A stretch of DNA of 64,000 nucleotides, taken from the NCBI RefSeq assembly GCF_002099425.1, contig NW_018344004.1, forward strand, positions 1,895,501 to 1,959,500. Reading direction: 5' to 3'. The stretch comes from Phascolarctos cinereus. Its lineage: Eukaryota; Chordata; Mammalia; Diprotodontia; Phascolarctidae. Of this stretch, positions 11,335-21,779 are shown in pieces; position 1 is the stretch's first letter; each line of letters starts with the position of its first letter. A model generated the notes under the pieces. The model was not told the origin of the DNA. It worked only from the letters and a program-made list of their open reading frames with translations, and ran no database searches. Position numbers and translations under genes: made by a program.

Positions 11335-11572
11335 AAAAGCAGTTAGGTGGCATAGGGGATAGAGTACCTGGCCTAGAATCAGGAAGACTTGAGTTCATAT
11401 ACAGCCTTATTAGCTGTGTGACCCTGGGCAAGCAACTTAACCTTGTTTGCCTCAGTCCCTTATCTGTAAAATGAGCTGGAGAAGGAATGGCAAACCACTC
11501 TAACATCTTTGCCAAGAAAACTCTAAATGGGGTCATGAAGAGTGGGACATGACAGAAAAGACTGAATTACAA
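11335..11572 (+). mobile_element. RTE-tailed marsupial SINE
   Basis: Full-length layout: head 'gcagttaggtggcatagg', core 'ttagctgtgtgaccctgggc', linker 'aaatgagctggagaaggaat' and tail 'aaatggggtcatgaagagtg'. The antisense 71-codon frame here lies in the SINE. Confidence 0.92.
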
Positions 11573-11903
11573 TATCTAACAAAGGTGGCCATTACTCAAA
11601 CTGTGAAAATATATTGTTCTATAAAATTGCATAAATAGGTTTTTAAAAATATCTTGAAATGGAGATTCTGTTTCCTCTCCTGGTAGATTGTTTCATTTAA
11701 TTTTTTAATCACCATCAGAGTAAAAAAATTCTTCCCCACATCTGAGTTCTTTCAAAATATTGTGCAGGCACTGATGAGCCAAAGACAGAGGCAACCTTTC
11801 CAGTAACGGTCTAATCTGCTTCCATTTAACTTAAATAAAGATTAGAATTTAAAACACGTAGGTTTTATTTTTAAGTATAATGCTGAGTATTTGCTAGTGC
11901 CCT

Positions 11904-12082
11904 AATAAATACTTCTTGGGGCAGTTAAGTGGCACAGTGAATAGAGCACTGGCCCTGAAATCAGGAGGAGCTGAGTTCAAATCTGGCCTCAGATCAAACA
12001 CTTGACACTTATTAGCTCTGTGTGACCCTGGGCAAGTCACTTAACCCCAATTGCCTAAAAATAAATAAATAAATACTTCTTG
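11904..12082 (+). mobile_element. Short A-tailed SINE with perfect 15-bp duplication
   Basis: The tRNA-like head 'ggggcagttaagtggcacag' carries an A-box-like TGGCACAGTGA and a B-box-like 'gagttcaaatctgg'. The element ends at 'aaccccaattgccta' followed by AAATAAATAAAT, with no RTE tail, so L1 mobilisation is likely. AATAAATACTTCTTG flanks it at 11904-11918 and 12068-12082. The family resembles the WSINE1-type SINE of Australasian marsupials; the name is tentative. Confidence 0.93.
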
Positions 12083-12159
12083 ACTGATTCTTTAATTGAA
12101 GTTGATCATTCAATCTTGATTATGGTTGGCACCTTAATTATGGAGCCATTCTTAGTGTT

Positions 12160-12800
12160 AGAACAAGTCCCTGGTCATAGTGACAGAATCCCAGACTCTC
12201 CAAGAGTAGAAAGACCCTTCGCGCTCATCCAGTCCAACTAATGTCTGACCATGAATCTCTTCTATAAACTTTATGACAAATGATTCTGCTCAAAAACCTC
12301 AAGTAAGAACTCACTACTGCCTGATTCAATCCATTCCACTTTTGTACAATTCTCATTGTCTGTTTTCCCTTTAATCAAGCCTAAGTTAGTCTCTCTGCAA
12401 ATTCCACAATTAGTTCTAGCTCTACTTTCAAAGAAAAGTAGCATATGTCTGATCCATCTTCCACATGACAACCCCTCCAATGTTTGAAGAAAGTTATTAG
12501 TCTTTTCTTATATGTCTTAAATCCTACAAGTCTCAAGTCTTTTCTTCTCCAGCTAAACATTCCCATTCAATTTTAGCCTTTCTGCATACCAGGTTAACCT
12601 CCTCTGGAGGTTGCACATGTACCAACTTGTCTATGTCCTTTATAAAATGTGATGCCAAGAACTAACAAGATTTCAGAGGTGATCTGACCAGGGCATAGAC
12701 AGGACTGTGAAAAAATTATCTCAAACTTTCATTTAGGACTCTATACTTCTCCTAATGTAGCCTATGGCAGCAGTAGTTTGGGATGGGTTTTGGTTTTTTT
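12160..12800 (-). mobile_element. CR1/L3 LINE 3' part
   Basis: The reversed CR1/L3 layout: 'ccattccacttttgtacaat', 'attagttctagctctacttt', 'cttttcttctccagctaaac', 'ggttaacctcctctggaggt' and 'ggtgatctgaccagggcata'. Antisense frames of about 60-70 codons here are incidental. Confidence 0.82.
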
Positions 12801-13659
12801 GGGAAGGAAGACCTGAGGGAGGATTGGATACCATGCCACCATTCTGTTTCATCCCCTAATTCTTCACTATATTCTTTGTAAGACTAAGCCAAAGATTTAA
12901 TAGTTGCCACTTTCACATCTCCCCTACTAAAATAGTGCTAAATAATGTGTAACACCCGAAGGAATAAATCACATCCTCATCTCTCATCATCTCACCCTAA
13001 AGACTAACATTTCTTGTTCAGTGAACCAATTATTCCATCATTTTTGTTTGCTGAATTGGGAAACTACGAGAGAGGCTTGAGGTACATTTATGAGTCACAG
13101 CTGGCTCATTCTTTGAAAGGGTAAACATGGTGTCTGGCATCTGAGAGAAGCTTTCTCAAAGACACATTCCTAAAGTTAGGGGGCAGAAACATGATCTGTT
13201 TAAAATGTAGCTTTTATTGTCAAGTAAGTACTTCTTGCTTATATTTAATAGGTTTAATTGTCCCTCCAAAGCCAGCACTGGCAAATATATACATTTATGG
13301 TCACGGCGAAAAATAAATTTTCCCTCTTGCGTGTGTATGCATGGGTCCTAGAAAGAATAGGAGGGGAATGTGAGCTATCAGAAGACTATCACTGGATATG
13401 GACTGTCCTCTACTCCTTGCTAAGAGCAGGTGCATTATCATTGATCCTCAGGCTTGGGAATTGGGTTCATGCAACTGCTTTGACTTATACATACTTCATA
13501 TAGCAGGGCTTCCAACTTATACCTACATATATCTAAATAGAGAGAGTACAAACACAGTTAATAATTTCAATAATCTTAGAATTGTCATGAATATAGCATC
13601 AACTACTTGAAAGAAATTGGCACTGTTAATGAATATGATGAAAGCTGATGGGTTTGCTC
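12800..13659. other. Unrecognised sequence
   Basis: No family or gene recognised. The two overlapping short frames near 13258-13610 resemble no protein I know. Confidence 0.4.
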
Positions 13660-13763
13660 TTGCTCCAGAAAAGATATTCCTTGTGGGCAGGACTTTCTCT
13701 TTTGTCTTTGTAACCCCTACATTAAAGGAATTTAATAAATGTCAGTTGATTAACACTAGTGAG
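13660..13763 (+). mobile_element. L2 3' end
   Basis: 'ccttgtgggcaggactttct', 'tttgtctttgtaacccctac' and 'atttaataaatgtcagttga' match the L2 terminus. Confidence 0.8.
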
Positions 13764-13942
13764 TTTGCATTTATAACTATATGGATACTAGGCTCTAATT
13801 ATCTGAAACTACAAGGCAATGTGATGTTTATTTTTTATGTTAGAAGTTTAGGATGATTTTAAGTGAGATAGTGAGATAAATTATGCATTTATGTCAAATA
13901 TATATTATATACATGTATGTGTATTATATATATTTGAAACAT

Positions 13943-14152
13943 AATATGACAGTGATTTAGAATTAGAAAGGACCTTAGAGATCATCTAATCCAAATCATT
14001 TATTTTTATAGATGAGGAAACTGAGGCCCAGAGAGGTAAAATAACTTGCTCAAAGTCACACTTGCTCAAAGGAACAGAATAGTTAAACAAGGATTCAAAC
14101 TCAGATGTCTTGACTCCAACTAAAGTATTTTCTCCATTATACTCTGCTAGTC
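13943..14152 (-). mobile_element. MIR-type CORE-SINE
   Basis: The reversed MIR is well preserved: 'aaaggaccttagagatcatc', 'atgaggaaactgaggcccag' and 'caaggattcaaactcagatg'. A short internal repeat of 'cttgctcaaag' lies at 14047-14070. Confidence 0.88.
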
Positions 14153-14154
14153 AA

Positions 14155-15053
14155 AGTATAAAAACTTTTTTAAAAAAATATAAATTTAAAGCATCTCATT
14201 TTTTTAAAATATGTGGTCCAAAGTTTCTTTGAAAATGCAACCTGAAAGAATGGGAATAGACTGAGAAAACAAAATTTTTTTCCCAAACATTTACAGACCC
14301 TTTCTGACTCTCCTTTTCTAATCATCACACCAAATAGACTTCAATAAATGAGTGGAAATAAAGTAAAATGTGGATGTTTGGGATTTCTCTTTTCATACAT
14401 GGATCCATTGATCTCTTTAATGTGGGTACTCACTCCACTGTCACAGGTTACAGCCTATACATACCTTCTCACCCCTTATATATATATATTTTTTATGCTC
14501 CCCTCTAAAACTTCCCAGGGTGGTGAGGTCTTTCCTCTAGGTCTCTTAACATTATGTGAATGCCAGTTGCTTATCTCTTGCTCTCTGGAACCAGTCACAT
14601 CCTTTTCTTCTTGAATGCAGTTCTTAATTAGTAATATACCACAAACTTATGCCTATCATTTGTTCCTCCATAGCCCTTTGAGTGACAGGCAACTTTAAAC
14701 CTTAAGAGTCAGTGATGTTCTATGTAATATCGTCTGAAGAACACTGTTGTTAAACAAAGATGGGCCTTTGTTTTAAAGAAAAACTTAGGATCATTGAAGA
14801 TAGTCTCTGCTCTCAAATAGCTTACATTCTAATACCTTTATATCATCTATACTTTATTCAAGAGAATTGGGAAGCACTAGATATGGTGAGTTCTAAATAA
14901 AATCATTTTTTTTCCAAATGATTAAAGTCAGGAAATAGCTAGTTATACATGAGTGACTATCTCTACTGACTGTCTTTACTAAGTTGCCTGTGCACAGTCA
15001 GAACATCAACTTGTTAGAGAAAAGAGAAAATGAAATGCTTCTATCAGGTGGTT
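14155..15053. other. Unrecognised sequence
   Basis: Nothing recognised except a short TATATATA run near 14480. The 88-codon frame at 14348-14614 has no recognisable domain. Confidence 0.4.
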
Positions 15054-15069
15054 AATAATATGATTTACT
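15054..15069 (+). repeat. Target-site duplication, first copy
   Basis: AATAATATGATTTACT immediately precedes the HAL1. The same sequence recurs with one change at 18025-18040, and its last 13 bases recur at 18222-18234. Confidence 0.9.
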
Positions 15070-15086
15070 TGGGGGGCGGGGGGGAG

Positions 15087-15096
15087 CCAAGATGGC
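15087..15096 (+). promoter_or_regulatory. YY1-like site at HAL1 start
   Basis: CCAAGATGGC lies about 18 bases into the HAL1. Human L1 has a CAAGATGGC YY1 site at the same kind of position, where YY1 sets accurate initiation. The function here is inferred from sequence and position only. Confidence 0.55.
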
Positions 15097-15912
15097 AGAG
15101 TGAAAGCAGTGACTTTCTTGAGCTGTCCCCCAAACCCCTCCAAATACCTATAAAAAATGGCTCTAAACAAATTCTAAAGCAGCAGAACCCACAAAAAGAC
15201 AGAGTGAAACAAATTTCCAGCCCAAGACAACCTGGATGGTTGATCAGAAAGGTATATCGTGCCAGGCTGGAAGAAGAGCACAGAGTAGCAGGCCACAGTA
15301 GATCTGGAGCAGGCCTCAGAGGACTGAATCACAGGCAGCTGTGGCAGCTTCTAGATTTCTCAACCCAGGAATGCTAAAGACAACTTAGAAGGTCAATGGG
15401 AAAAGTCTGTTTCTGCTGTGCTGAGAGAGGAAGGTGGGGTCTCAGATCCAGTTCCCCAAAAGCATGGCCCTGGGGGGGGGGCAGCTGCCTCCTGAGCTTC
15501 TGGCCCACAGACTGAGGGGGGAATCCAGTGGCTGATCAGAGGGGGATTGCAGGGATCTCTTTGCCAGTGCTGAGGCAGGAATTTCTTGCTTTGCCTGTGC
15601 TTAGGTCTGGGTCACAGTTCTGAGGGGCGATCCTGGGGCAAGGAGGAGTGCTGATGTGGTGGAGCTTATAGTGACTGTGAAGAAGAAACCCTCCACACAG
15701 TTCCAGGACAGAAAGGAGTGCTTGTGGTCACCAATAGACCAGAGCACAGGCCAGGAAAGGAGTAAACACCTCAACCCTTATCATACCACCTTGGAAGAAC
15801 TGCAAATTTTTATCTGTACAAACCCCTGAAGCTTGGGACAGTACATTTTCCACATTGGAAGCAGACTCTTACCTTAACAAAGAGTTTAAAACTCAAATAA
15901 TTGGCTGGGATC

Positions 15913-16985
15913 ATGACCAAGCAGCACAAAAAAAAGTCAGACTATATTATCTTACTTTGGTGACAAAGATCAAAATATACAACCAGAAAAAGACAAAAAA
16001 GTCAAAGCTCCTACATCCAAAGCCTCCAAGAAAATTATGAATAAGTCCCAGGCCTTGGAAGAACTCAAAAGGGATTTTGAGAAGCAAGTAAGAGAAGTAG
16101 AGGAAAAACTGGGAAGAGAAATGAGAGTGATGCAAGAAAATCATGAAAAACATGTCAACAGCCTGCTAAAGGAGACCCAAAAAAATACTGAAGAAAATAA
16201 CACCTGAAAAAATAGCCTAACCCAAATGGCAAAAGAGGTCCAAAAAGCCAATGAGGAGAAAAATGCCCTAAAAAGAAAAATTGGCCAAATGGAAAAGGAA
16301 GTCCAAAAGATTACTGAAGAAAATACTTCCTTAAAAATTAGAATAGAGCGATTGGAAGCTAGTGACTTTATGAGAAATCAAGACACTGTAAAACAAATCC
16401 AAAAGAATGAAAAATAGAACAATGTGAAATATCTCACTGGAAAAACAACTGACCTGGAAAATAGATCCAGGAGAGAGAATTTAAAAATTATTGGACTATC
16501 TGAAAGCCATGATCAAAAAAAGAGCCTAGACATCATCTTTCAAGAAATTATCAAGGAAAACTGCCCTGATATTTAGAACCAGAGGGCAAAATAGAAATTG
16601 AAAGAATCCACGATCTCCTCCTGAAAGAGATCCCCAAAGGAAAACTCCTAGGAATATTGTAGCCAAATTCCAGAGTTCCCAGGTCAAGGAGAAAATATTA
16701 CAAGCACCAGAAAGAAACAATTCAAGTATTGTGGAAACACAATCAGGATAACACAAGATTTAGCAGCTTCTACATTAAAGGACCGCAGGGCATGGAATAT
16801 AATATTCCAGAGGGCAAAGGAGATAGGATTACAACCAAGAATCACCTACCCAGCAAAATTGAATATAACCCTTCAGGGGAAAATGGTCATTCAGTGAAAA
16901 AGAGGACTTTCAAGCATTCTTGATGAAAAGACCAGAGCTGAATAGAAAATTTGACTTTCAAATACAAGACTCAAGTGGAACATGA
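15913..16985 (+). pseudogene. HAL1 ORF1 relic
   Basis: The relic starts at an ATG at 15913 and would span about 357 codons. A long coiled coil is readable in pieces: the intact part at 16226-16417 starts MAKEVQKANEEKNAL and is rich in E, K, L and Q heptads. Downstream, in another frame, comes the L1 ORF1 C-terminal segment with ITQDLAASTLKDRRAW and then PRITYPAKL, the counterpart of the human ORF1p stretch around RISYPAKL. In-frame stops occur in the coiled coil (for example near 16204 and 16415), and single-base shifts separate the coiled coil from the C-terminal part. Confidence 0.85.
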
Positions 16986-17122
16986 AGAGGTAAACAGGAA
17001 AGAGAAATCATAACAGACTTATTAAGGTTGAACTGTTACATTCCTGCATGGAAAGATGATATTTATAACTCATGAGACCTTTGTCAGTATTAGGGTAGTT
17101 GGAGGAAAAAATTATATGTATG

Positions 17123-17171
<49 letters not shown>
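17123..17171 (+). repeat. (GATA)n microsatellite in HAL1 3' UTR
   Basis: About eleven GATA units, located just downstream of the ORF1 end in a place likely to vary among copies. Confidence 0.95.
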
Positions 17172-17406
17172 GGCACAGAGTGAGTTGAAGATGAAGGGGT
17201 CATATCTAGAGAACAAAATTAAGGGATGAGAGAGATTATACTAGGAGAAGAAGAAAAGGAGAGGTAGAATGGGGTAAATTATCTCAAAAAAAAAACAAAA
17301 AGAAAAGGCTCTTACAGTGGAAGGGAAATGGGGGAAGGTGAGAGGGAATGAGTGAATCTTATTCTCATAGGATTTGGCTTAAGGAGGGAATAACATACAC
17401 ATTCAA

Positions 17407-17998
17407 TTGGGTATGGAAATCTGTCTTACCCTACAGGAAAATAGGGGGAGAAGGGGACAAGAGAGCAGGGGGATGATAGACAGGCAGATTGGGAAAGGGG
17501 GTAATCAGAAGCAAATACTTCTGAGGAGGGACAGGATCAAAAGAAAGAATAGAATAAATGGGAAGGCAGGATAGGATTAAAGGAAACAGAGTTAGTTTTT
17601 CACAATATGTCTACTACAGAAGTGTTTTGCATAACTGCACGTGTATAACCTATATTGAGTTGCTTACCTTTTCAATGAGGGTAGGTGGGGAGGGAGGAAG
17701 GGAGAAAATTTGGAACCCAAAGTTTTAAAAACATATGTTTAAAAAAAAGGTTTTCACATGCAACTGGGAAATAAGAAATACAGGAAATGGCATACAGAAG
17801 TCTATCCTGCCCTACAGGAAAATAGAAGAGGAAGGGGATAAGAGAAGGGGGGGAGAGATAAAAGGGAAAGCAGACTAGGGGAAGAGATATTCAGAATGCA
17901 TGCCATCTGGGGGTGGGGGGAGGGGCAAGATGGGGTGAAAATTTGGAACTCAAAATCTTGTGGAAGTAAATATTGAAAATTAAAAATAAATAAATTTA
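17407..17998 (+). repeat. Diverged duplication in HAL1 3' UTR
   Basis: The 3' UTR contains two similar units about 380 bases apart. The first has 'cttaccctacaggaaaatag' near 17426, the second has 'ctgccctacaggaaaatag' near 17807. Each is followed by a G/A-rich stretch and an 'aatttggaac' closing motif (17708 and 17941). The minus-strand copy at 44731-45408 shows both units too, so the duplication belongs to the family. Confidence 0.75.
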
Positions 17999-18024
17999 TT
18001 TTTTTTAAAAGTAAAAAAAATAAT

Positions 18025-18040
18025 AATAATATGATTCACT
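18025..18040 (+). repeat. Target-site duplication, second copy
   Basis: AATAATATGATTCACT, one base different from the copy at 15054-15069. It closes the HAL1 and also opens the next SINE. Confidence 0.9.
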
Positions 18041-18221
18041 GGGGCCAATGTCAGTCATCTTGACTTATGCCTTGCTGCTGGACTCTGATGATGCTGGAGG
18101 ACCAAGTGAGGCTGACAGCTTTGCATAGCTTTGCCTCACTTAAAACTAATTCATTTACAAGTCAAGACATCACCCTCCTGATATCATTGGTCCTCTTTGA
18201 GAACAAAGGACAAACAACAAC
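18041..18221 (+). mobile_element. CAA-tailed marsupial SINE
   Basis: Contains 'gctggactctgatgatgctg', 'tttgcctcacttaaaacta', 'aagtcaagacatcaccctcc' and 'ggtcctctttgagaacaaag', ending in CAACAACAA. It is the same family as the minus-strand copy at 8254-8448. Its right flank repeats AATATGATTTACT (18222-18234), matching the sequence on its left. Confidence 0.82.
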
Positions 18222-18234
18222 AATATGATTTACT
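18222..18234 (+). repeat. Target-site duplication, third copy
   Basis: AATATGATTTACT, identical to the last 13 bases of the first copy. Confidence 0.88.
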
Positions 18235-18439
18235 ATTGTGCAATAATTATTGTGGTTACAACATGGGATCTACCTATGGCAGCTCCAGCCTCTCTACTCT
18301 AGTATGACCTAGCACTCCCAGCACTATGACCCTTGGCACTTGGTGGTGGTTTTCACATTATCTAGCCCTAGTCCTAGACCCAGCATGACACTTTCTGGCC
18401 ATTTCTATGACGGCTACTATACAACACTTGCTCTTCCCC

Positions 18440-18597
18440 TCAACTCTCCAACTCTAGCTATATATGTTCTTTCTCTCTTAGAATAGAAGCTTTTGGAAGG
18501 CAGGGACTGTCTTATTTGCTTGTCTTTGTATTCCTGGCACTTAGCACAGGGCCTGGTACATTATAAGCACTTAATAAATGTTTTTTCATTCATCAAG
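18440..18597 (+). mobile_element. L2 3' end
   Basis: 'ggaaggcagggactgtctta', 'cctggcacttagcacagggc' and 'gcacttaataaatgtttttt' form a clear L2 terminus. Confidence 0.88.
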
Positions 18598-19444
18598 TCA
18601 CATACTGTGTATTATAATTAGTACTTTCCATAATTTGATTATCTTCTGGGGCAAAAATCCCTACTTAAGTATTTAGTAAAATGAGAAAAGTGTTGTTTTT
18701 GGTTTTTATGTTTACATCCAATAAAGAGCTACCATAGATAGGAGGCTTAAGAAAATTATATTAGAGCCATTCAGGGCCACTATCTGTATGACCATGGGAA
18801 GATGGCATTCTTTCACCTGGTATTTGCAGCTCAAACATCAACCACCCTCTCATCCAAATCACCCAGCTCACTGGAACCAGCAGTTCACGACCACCTGATG
18901 AATTAACCAAAGCTGCCATCTGGATTTACAGCTTTGCCTAATAAATTAAAGCTCATAAAGGAAAGAAAAATACCTCTCTCTCTTCCTGAATATTGGCTGC
19001 CTCAACACTCTGACACACTAGACAAACATGGACAGCCCTTCTATAAATGAATCATGGCCATGTGCAGCATTAGTGTCTGAGATGTAGACTCAGGCCAGTG
19101 GTTAAATGGTCTATGGCTAATGTTTCCCTAGCACTCTGGCAACCTGCCCAGAGTCAAGTTTTTAATATGGATTCTTCTACTGAGCCTTTATTAATAGTTT
19201 TGTTGTGTTTTTTTTAATGTGGAAGTTGGTTTATGTGTAAGACAATGGGCTAGGTTCTAAATACATGTAAATGACTCAATTATCAATGGTCAGAGCAAAC
19301 AGAAATTCCATAAATAACTGTAATGTTATAACTAATAGCCCAAAATTCAAGCCAATAGTTTCAACATGCACCACCACTAAAACCTCTTACCAGGGCTAAC
19401 CCCTAGAAAAATAAATGGATTTTAATTTTAACTTTAATTCTTTT
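18598..19444. other. Unrecognised sequence
   Basis: No repeat family or coding frame recognised. Confidence 0.4.
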
Positions 19445-19697
19445 CTCTATAGCGGGAGTTCTTAACAATTTTGTGTCCTGGAGCTCTATGGTAATCTGGT
19501 GAAGTATAGGGTTCCCTTCTCAGAATGATGTTTTTAAATGTATGAAATAAAATAAATAGGATTACAATGGAAACCAAAGTTTTATGAAAATAAAGATGTA
19601 ATTTTTCTAATCCAAGTTCACATATCCCCTAAAATCTATCCATAAGCCCTTCGAGGATTCAGTGGACTCCAGGTTAAGAACCCTCCAGACTCTATAG
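19445..19697. mobile_element. Small hAT-like transposon with 8-bp duplication
   Basis: A non-autonomous element of about 237 bp (19453-19689). Its ends are inverted: AGTTCTTAAC near the left and GTTAAGAACCC near the right. CTCTATAG flanks it on both sides (19445-19452 and 19690-19697). An 8-bp duplication and GGTTCTTAAC-type termini are hallmarks of hAT elements. No transposase is present, so the orientation is not assigned. Confidence 0.82.
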
Positions 19698-20345
19698 TAT
19701 GGCATTAAAGAAAGAAGACTAGACTAGAAATCTATCATGTTACTGTGAGAGTTAGACAAGGGTTAAGTTTCCACTGAGGTAGAATAATGCAGAGGGTTAT
19801 CAAAAACAACTCAAGGAAGCAGTTACACTGCAAGTGGGCTTGGGCTTAGCCAATAAGAAGTAAGCTGATGGTTCCAAGAAGACCCCAAAATCAAGATAAG
19901 GGCCAAGCCAGCTCAGGCGGGTTAAGGTCAACCCAAGGACACCAGCAAAATGTTAGTGCGCCTGCTTAATGAACTTCATTACTATTAATTGACACACCCC
20001 GCATAAAATTAGAGCCTCATTAACAGATCAAGGGAAGTATGACGAGGGAGGAGGAACATACTTGAACATATCAGGGGGGGAACATAGTTGAAACTCATAA
20101 GGAAGGTTGTAACCTGGGAAGGAATGGACCAATCCAGGCCTGGGAGGTTTCACCCTGAATTTAACTGCATAAAAGCACTCTTGCCTTTGTATTCAGGGCT
20201 CTTTCCAGAAATGTCTAAATCCCCTGGACTTTCTCTGTATTAAACTTTTCTTGATACTAAATTTTTGGGTATCAAGAGTGTTTCTAACATTACCTTAGGC
20301 AAATTCTAACATTTCTGGGCCTCAATGCCATTTGTCAAATTAAGT
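19698..20345 (+). mobile_element. MIR-type SINE split by an LTR
   Basis: The left piece (about 19698-19739) has 'gaagactagactagaaatc'. The right piece (from about 20294) has 'ccttaggcaaattctaacat' and 'tctgggcctcaatgcc'. Together they read as a sense-strand MIR opened by the LTR in between. Confidence 0.7.
19744..20289 (+). mobile_element. Solo LTR of an endogenous retrovirus (fossil)
   Basis: A 546-bp LTR beginning TGTGAGAG and ending TCTAACA, flanked by the 4-bp duplication TTAC (19740-19743 and 20290-20293). It shows a CCAAT-like element near 20131, a TATA-like 'cataaaag' near 20169 and ATTAAA near 20240, in the usual LTR order. The 4-bp duplication points to a gammaretrovirus-like (ERV1) family. 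No internal viral sequence remains; it is a solo LTR left by recombination. Confidence 0.82.
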
Positions 20346-20714
20346 GACATGAGAAATTATATAAAAAGTCTCACACATTATGAGTTGAAACATTATTTTA
20401 GATACCTTGGAAGACAAATTTTAAAAGCCTAGGAAATGGTCTAGGCAAATAAAAATGATGCTCAAAGAGTCAGGCTCCCCCCCGCTTTTTCCCATCCCCT
20501 ACACCGCCCCAACTGAGGAATAAGTTTGCCGCTCCTCTTCTCACCTTCATGATACGTTCTGCGTACTGCCACAAAAAGATGATTCTCTACTGGTAAAATT
20601 TTAAGCTCTCTATTGTGGGAGAAATTTTCAATGTTTCAAAGGAACTTTTCTTTGACACCGTCCCCTCAAATTATACTACTCTAACTAGCTATTCTATGCT
20701 TTTATTAAATTTAG
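20346..20714. other. Unrecognised sequence
   Basis: Contains a C-rich run near 20476-20515 and a few CpG sites around 20530-20565, but no identifiable element. Confidence 0.4.
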
Positions 20715-20880
20715 TTCAATTCAACTAAACATTTATTAAGAACCTATAATATGCCAGACATGCATTACACAATGATAGAGACACAAAGTTTAGCTAAGGC
20801 ACAGTCCTTGATCTCATGAAGTTCATATTTTAGTAAGCGGATACAAGCCATAAACAAATAATTATATGACAGACCTTCAC
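20715..20880 (-). mobile_element. L2 3' end
   Basis: The reverse L2 end: 'taaacatttattaagaacct', 'ataatatgccagacatg' and 'ccttgatctcatgaagttca'. Confidence 0.75.
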
Positions 20881-21779
20881 CATTTTGGTTATTAATGTTT
20901 GGGAATGAATGGGTCATGTTTTCAGAAGAAAAATTCTCAAGGTAGCTATGACATTCATGTCTGACTCTGGTTTTATTCTTTGGAGAAGAAAACTAGGTCA
21001 GCTTTAGTTACTGCACATCTCCACTTCAATTACTCAGCATATGGCATCATATCCTTGATAATTAAGGAAAACATACACTTCTCCAAACTAAGCTGGCAGT
21101 GAAGATCATTGCAGTGAAAAATGCCAGCTTCTTTGACTGACTTCCCTTTTATGGCAGAATTAGTCTATAGTAAAAAGAAACCAGCTTGAAGACTGGAAGG
21201 AAAACATGCTTGTATGTAAGTATTTCTAGCACATTTTGCCTTTCACTCCTCAGATGCCAGCCTCATGGAGTGTAGAATATTGCTAAGCATTTTTATTTGT
21301 AAAAATACATTATTCAAAGAGGGCATATTGATACAAGTCACTAATAGACAAGAAGAAAGAGTCCATGAACTGACATTGACTTCTATAGCTCCTCCAGACT
21401 TCTGGTACCTCTTCTTCTCTTTTGGCCCCCTACACTCACTGGGTACTATAAAATGACTCCAAATGAGAGTAGGAAATTCACCTAGTCCAAAATTATAAGA
21501 CAGGACTCTAGAAATTCACCATGGGCTAGCCTCTCCCACTGAGTGGTTACAGAAATCTGCCAACACAAATCAAAAAAAGTATGCTCATATGTTTTAATTC
21601 TCTAATTAGGTCCAGCTTTGTAGAGATATATAAGGCATGTTCTGCTGTACCCACAATACCCCCTTTCTACTGCTTTCCTGGGAAACAGTCATCAAAGAAC
21701 CATTGTTCTAGAAAAGTCATCTTAGGGCTCCACTCACCATCCCTGTGACTGGTAAAACCAAAATACTCAGCCCAGCAAC
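20881..21779. other. Unrecognised sequence
   Basis: No repeat family or gene recognised. The 63-codon frame near 21265 is not supported. Confidence 0.4.

Larger units (their letters stand above)
15070..18024 (+). mobile_element. Full-length half-L1 (HAL1) element
   Basis: A non-autonomous LINE of about 2.95 kb with an L1-type 5' UTR, an ORF1 relic and a 3' UTR, but no reverse transcriptase region between ORF1 and the tail. The 5' end carries the L1-like 'gagccaagatggcagag'. ORF1 occupies about 15913-16985. The G/A-rich 3' UTR contains a GATA microsatellite and ends in 'aaaattaaaaataaataaat' plus an A/T-rich tail. A 16-bp duplication flanks it (15054-15069, 18025-18040). HAL1 elements are known in mammals and move with L1 enzymes. 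ORF1 is broken by stops and frameshifts. Confidence 0.9.

Noticed and set aside
11919-12067. tRNA gene candidates at the SINE heads
   Set aside because: The A- and B-box-like motifs belong to tRNA-derived SINEs; no cloverleaf with a proper acceptor stem and anticodon arm is present.
15030-15377. 115-codon frame across the HAL1 5' end
   Set aside because: It starts in the flank and runs through the HAL1 5' UTR, so it is not ORF1, which begins at 15913.
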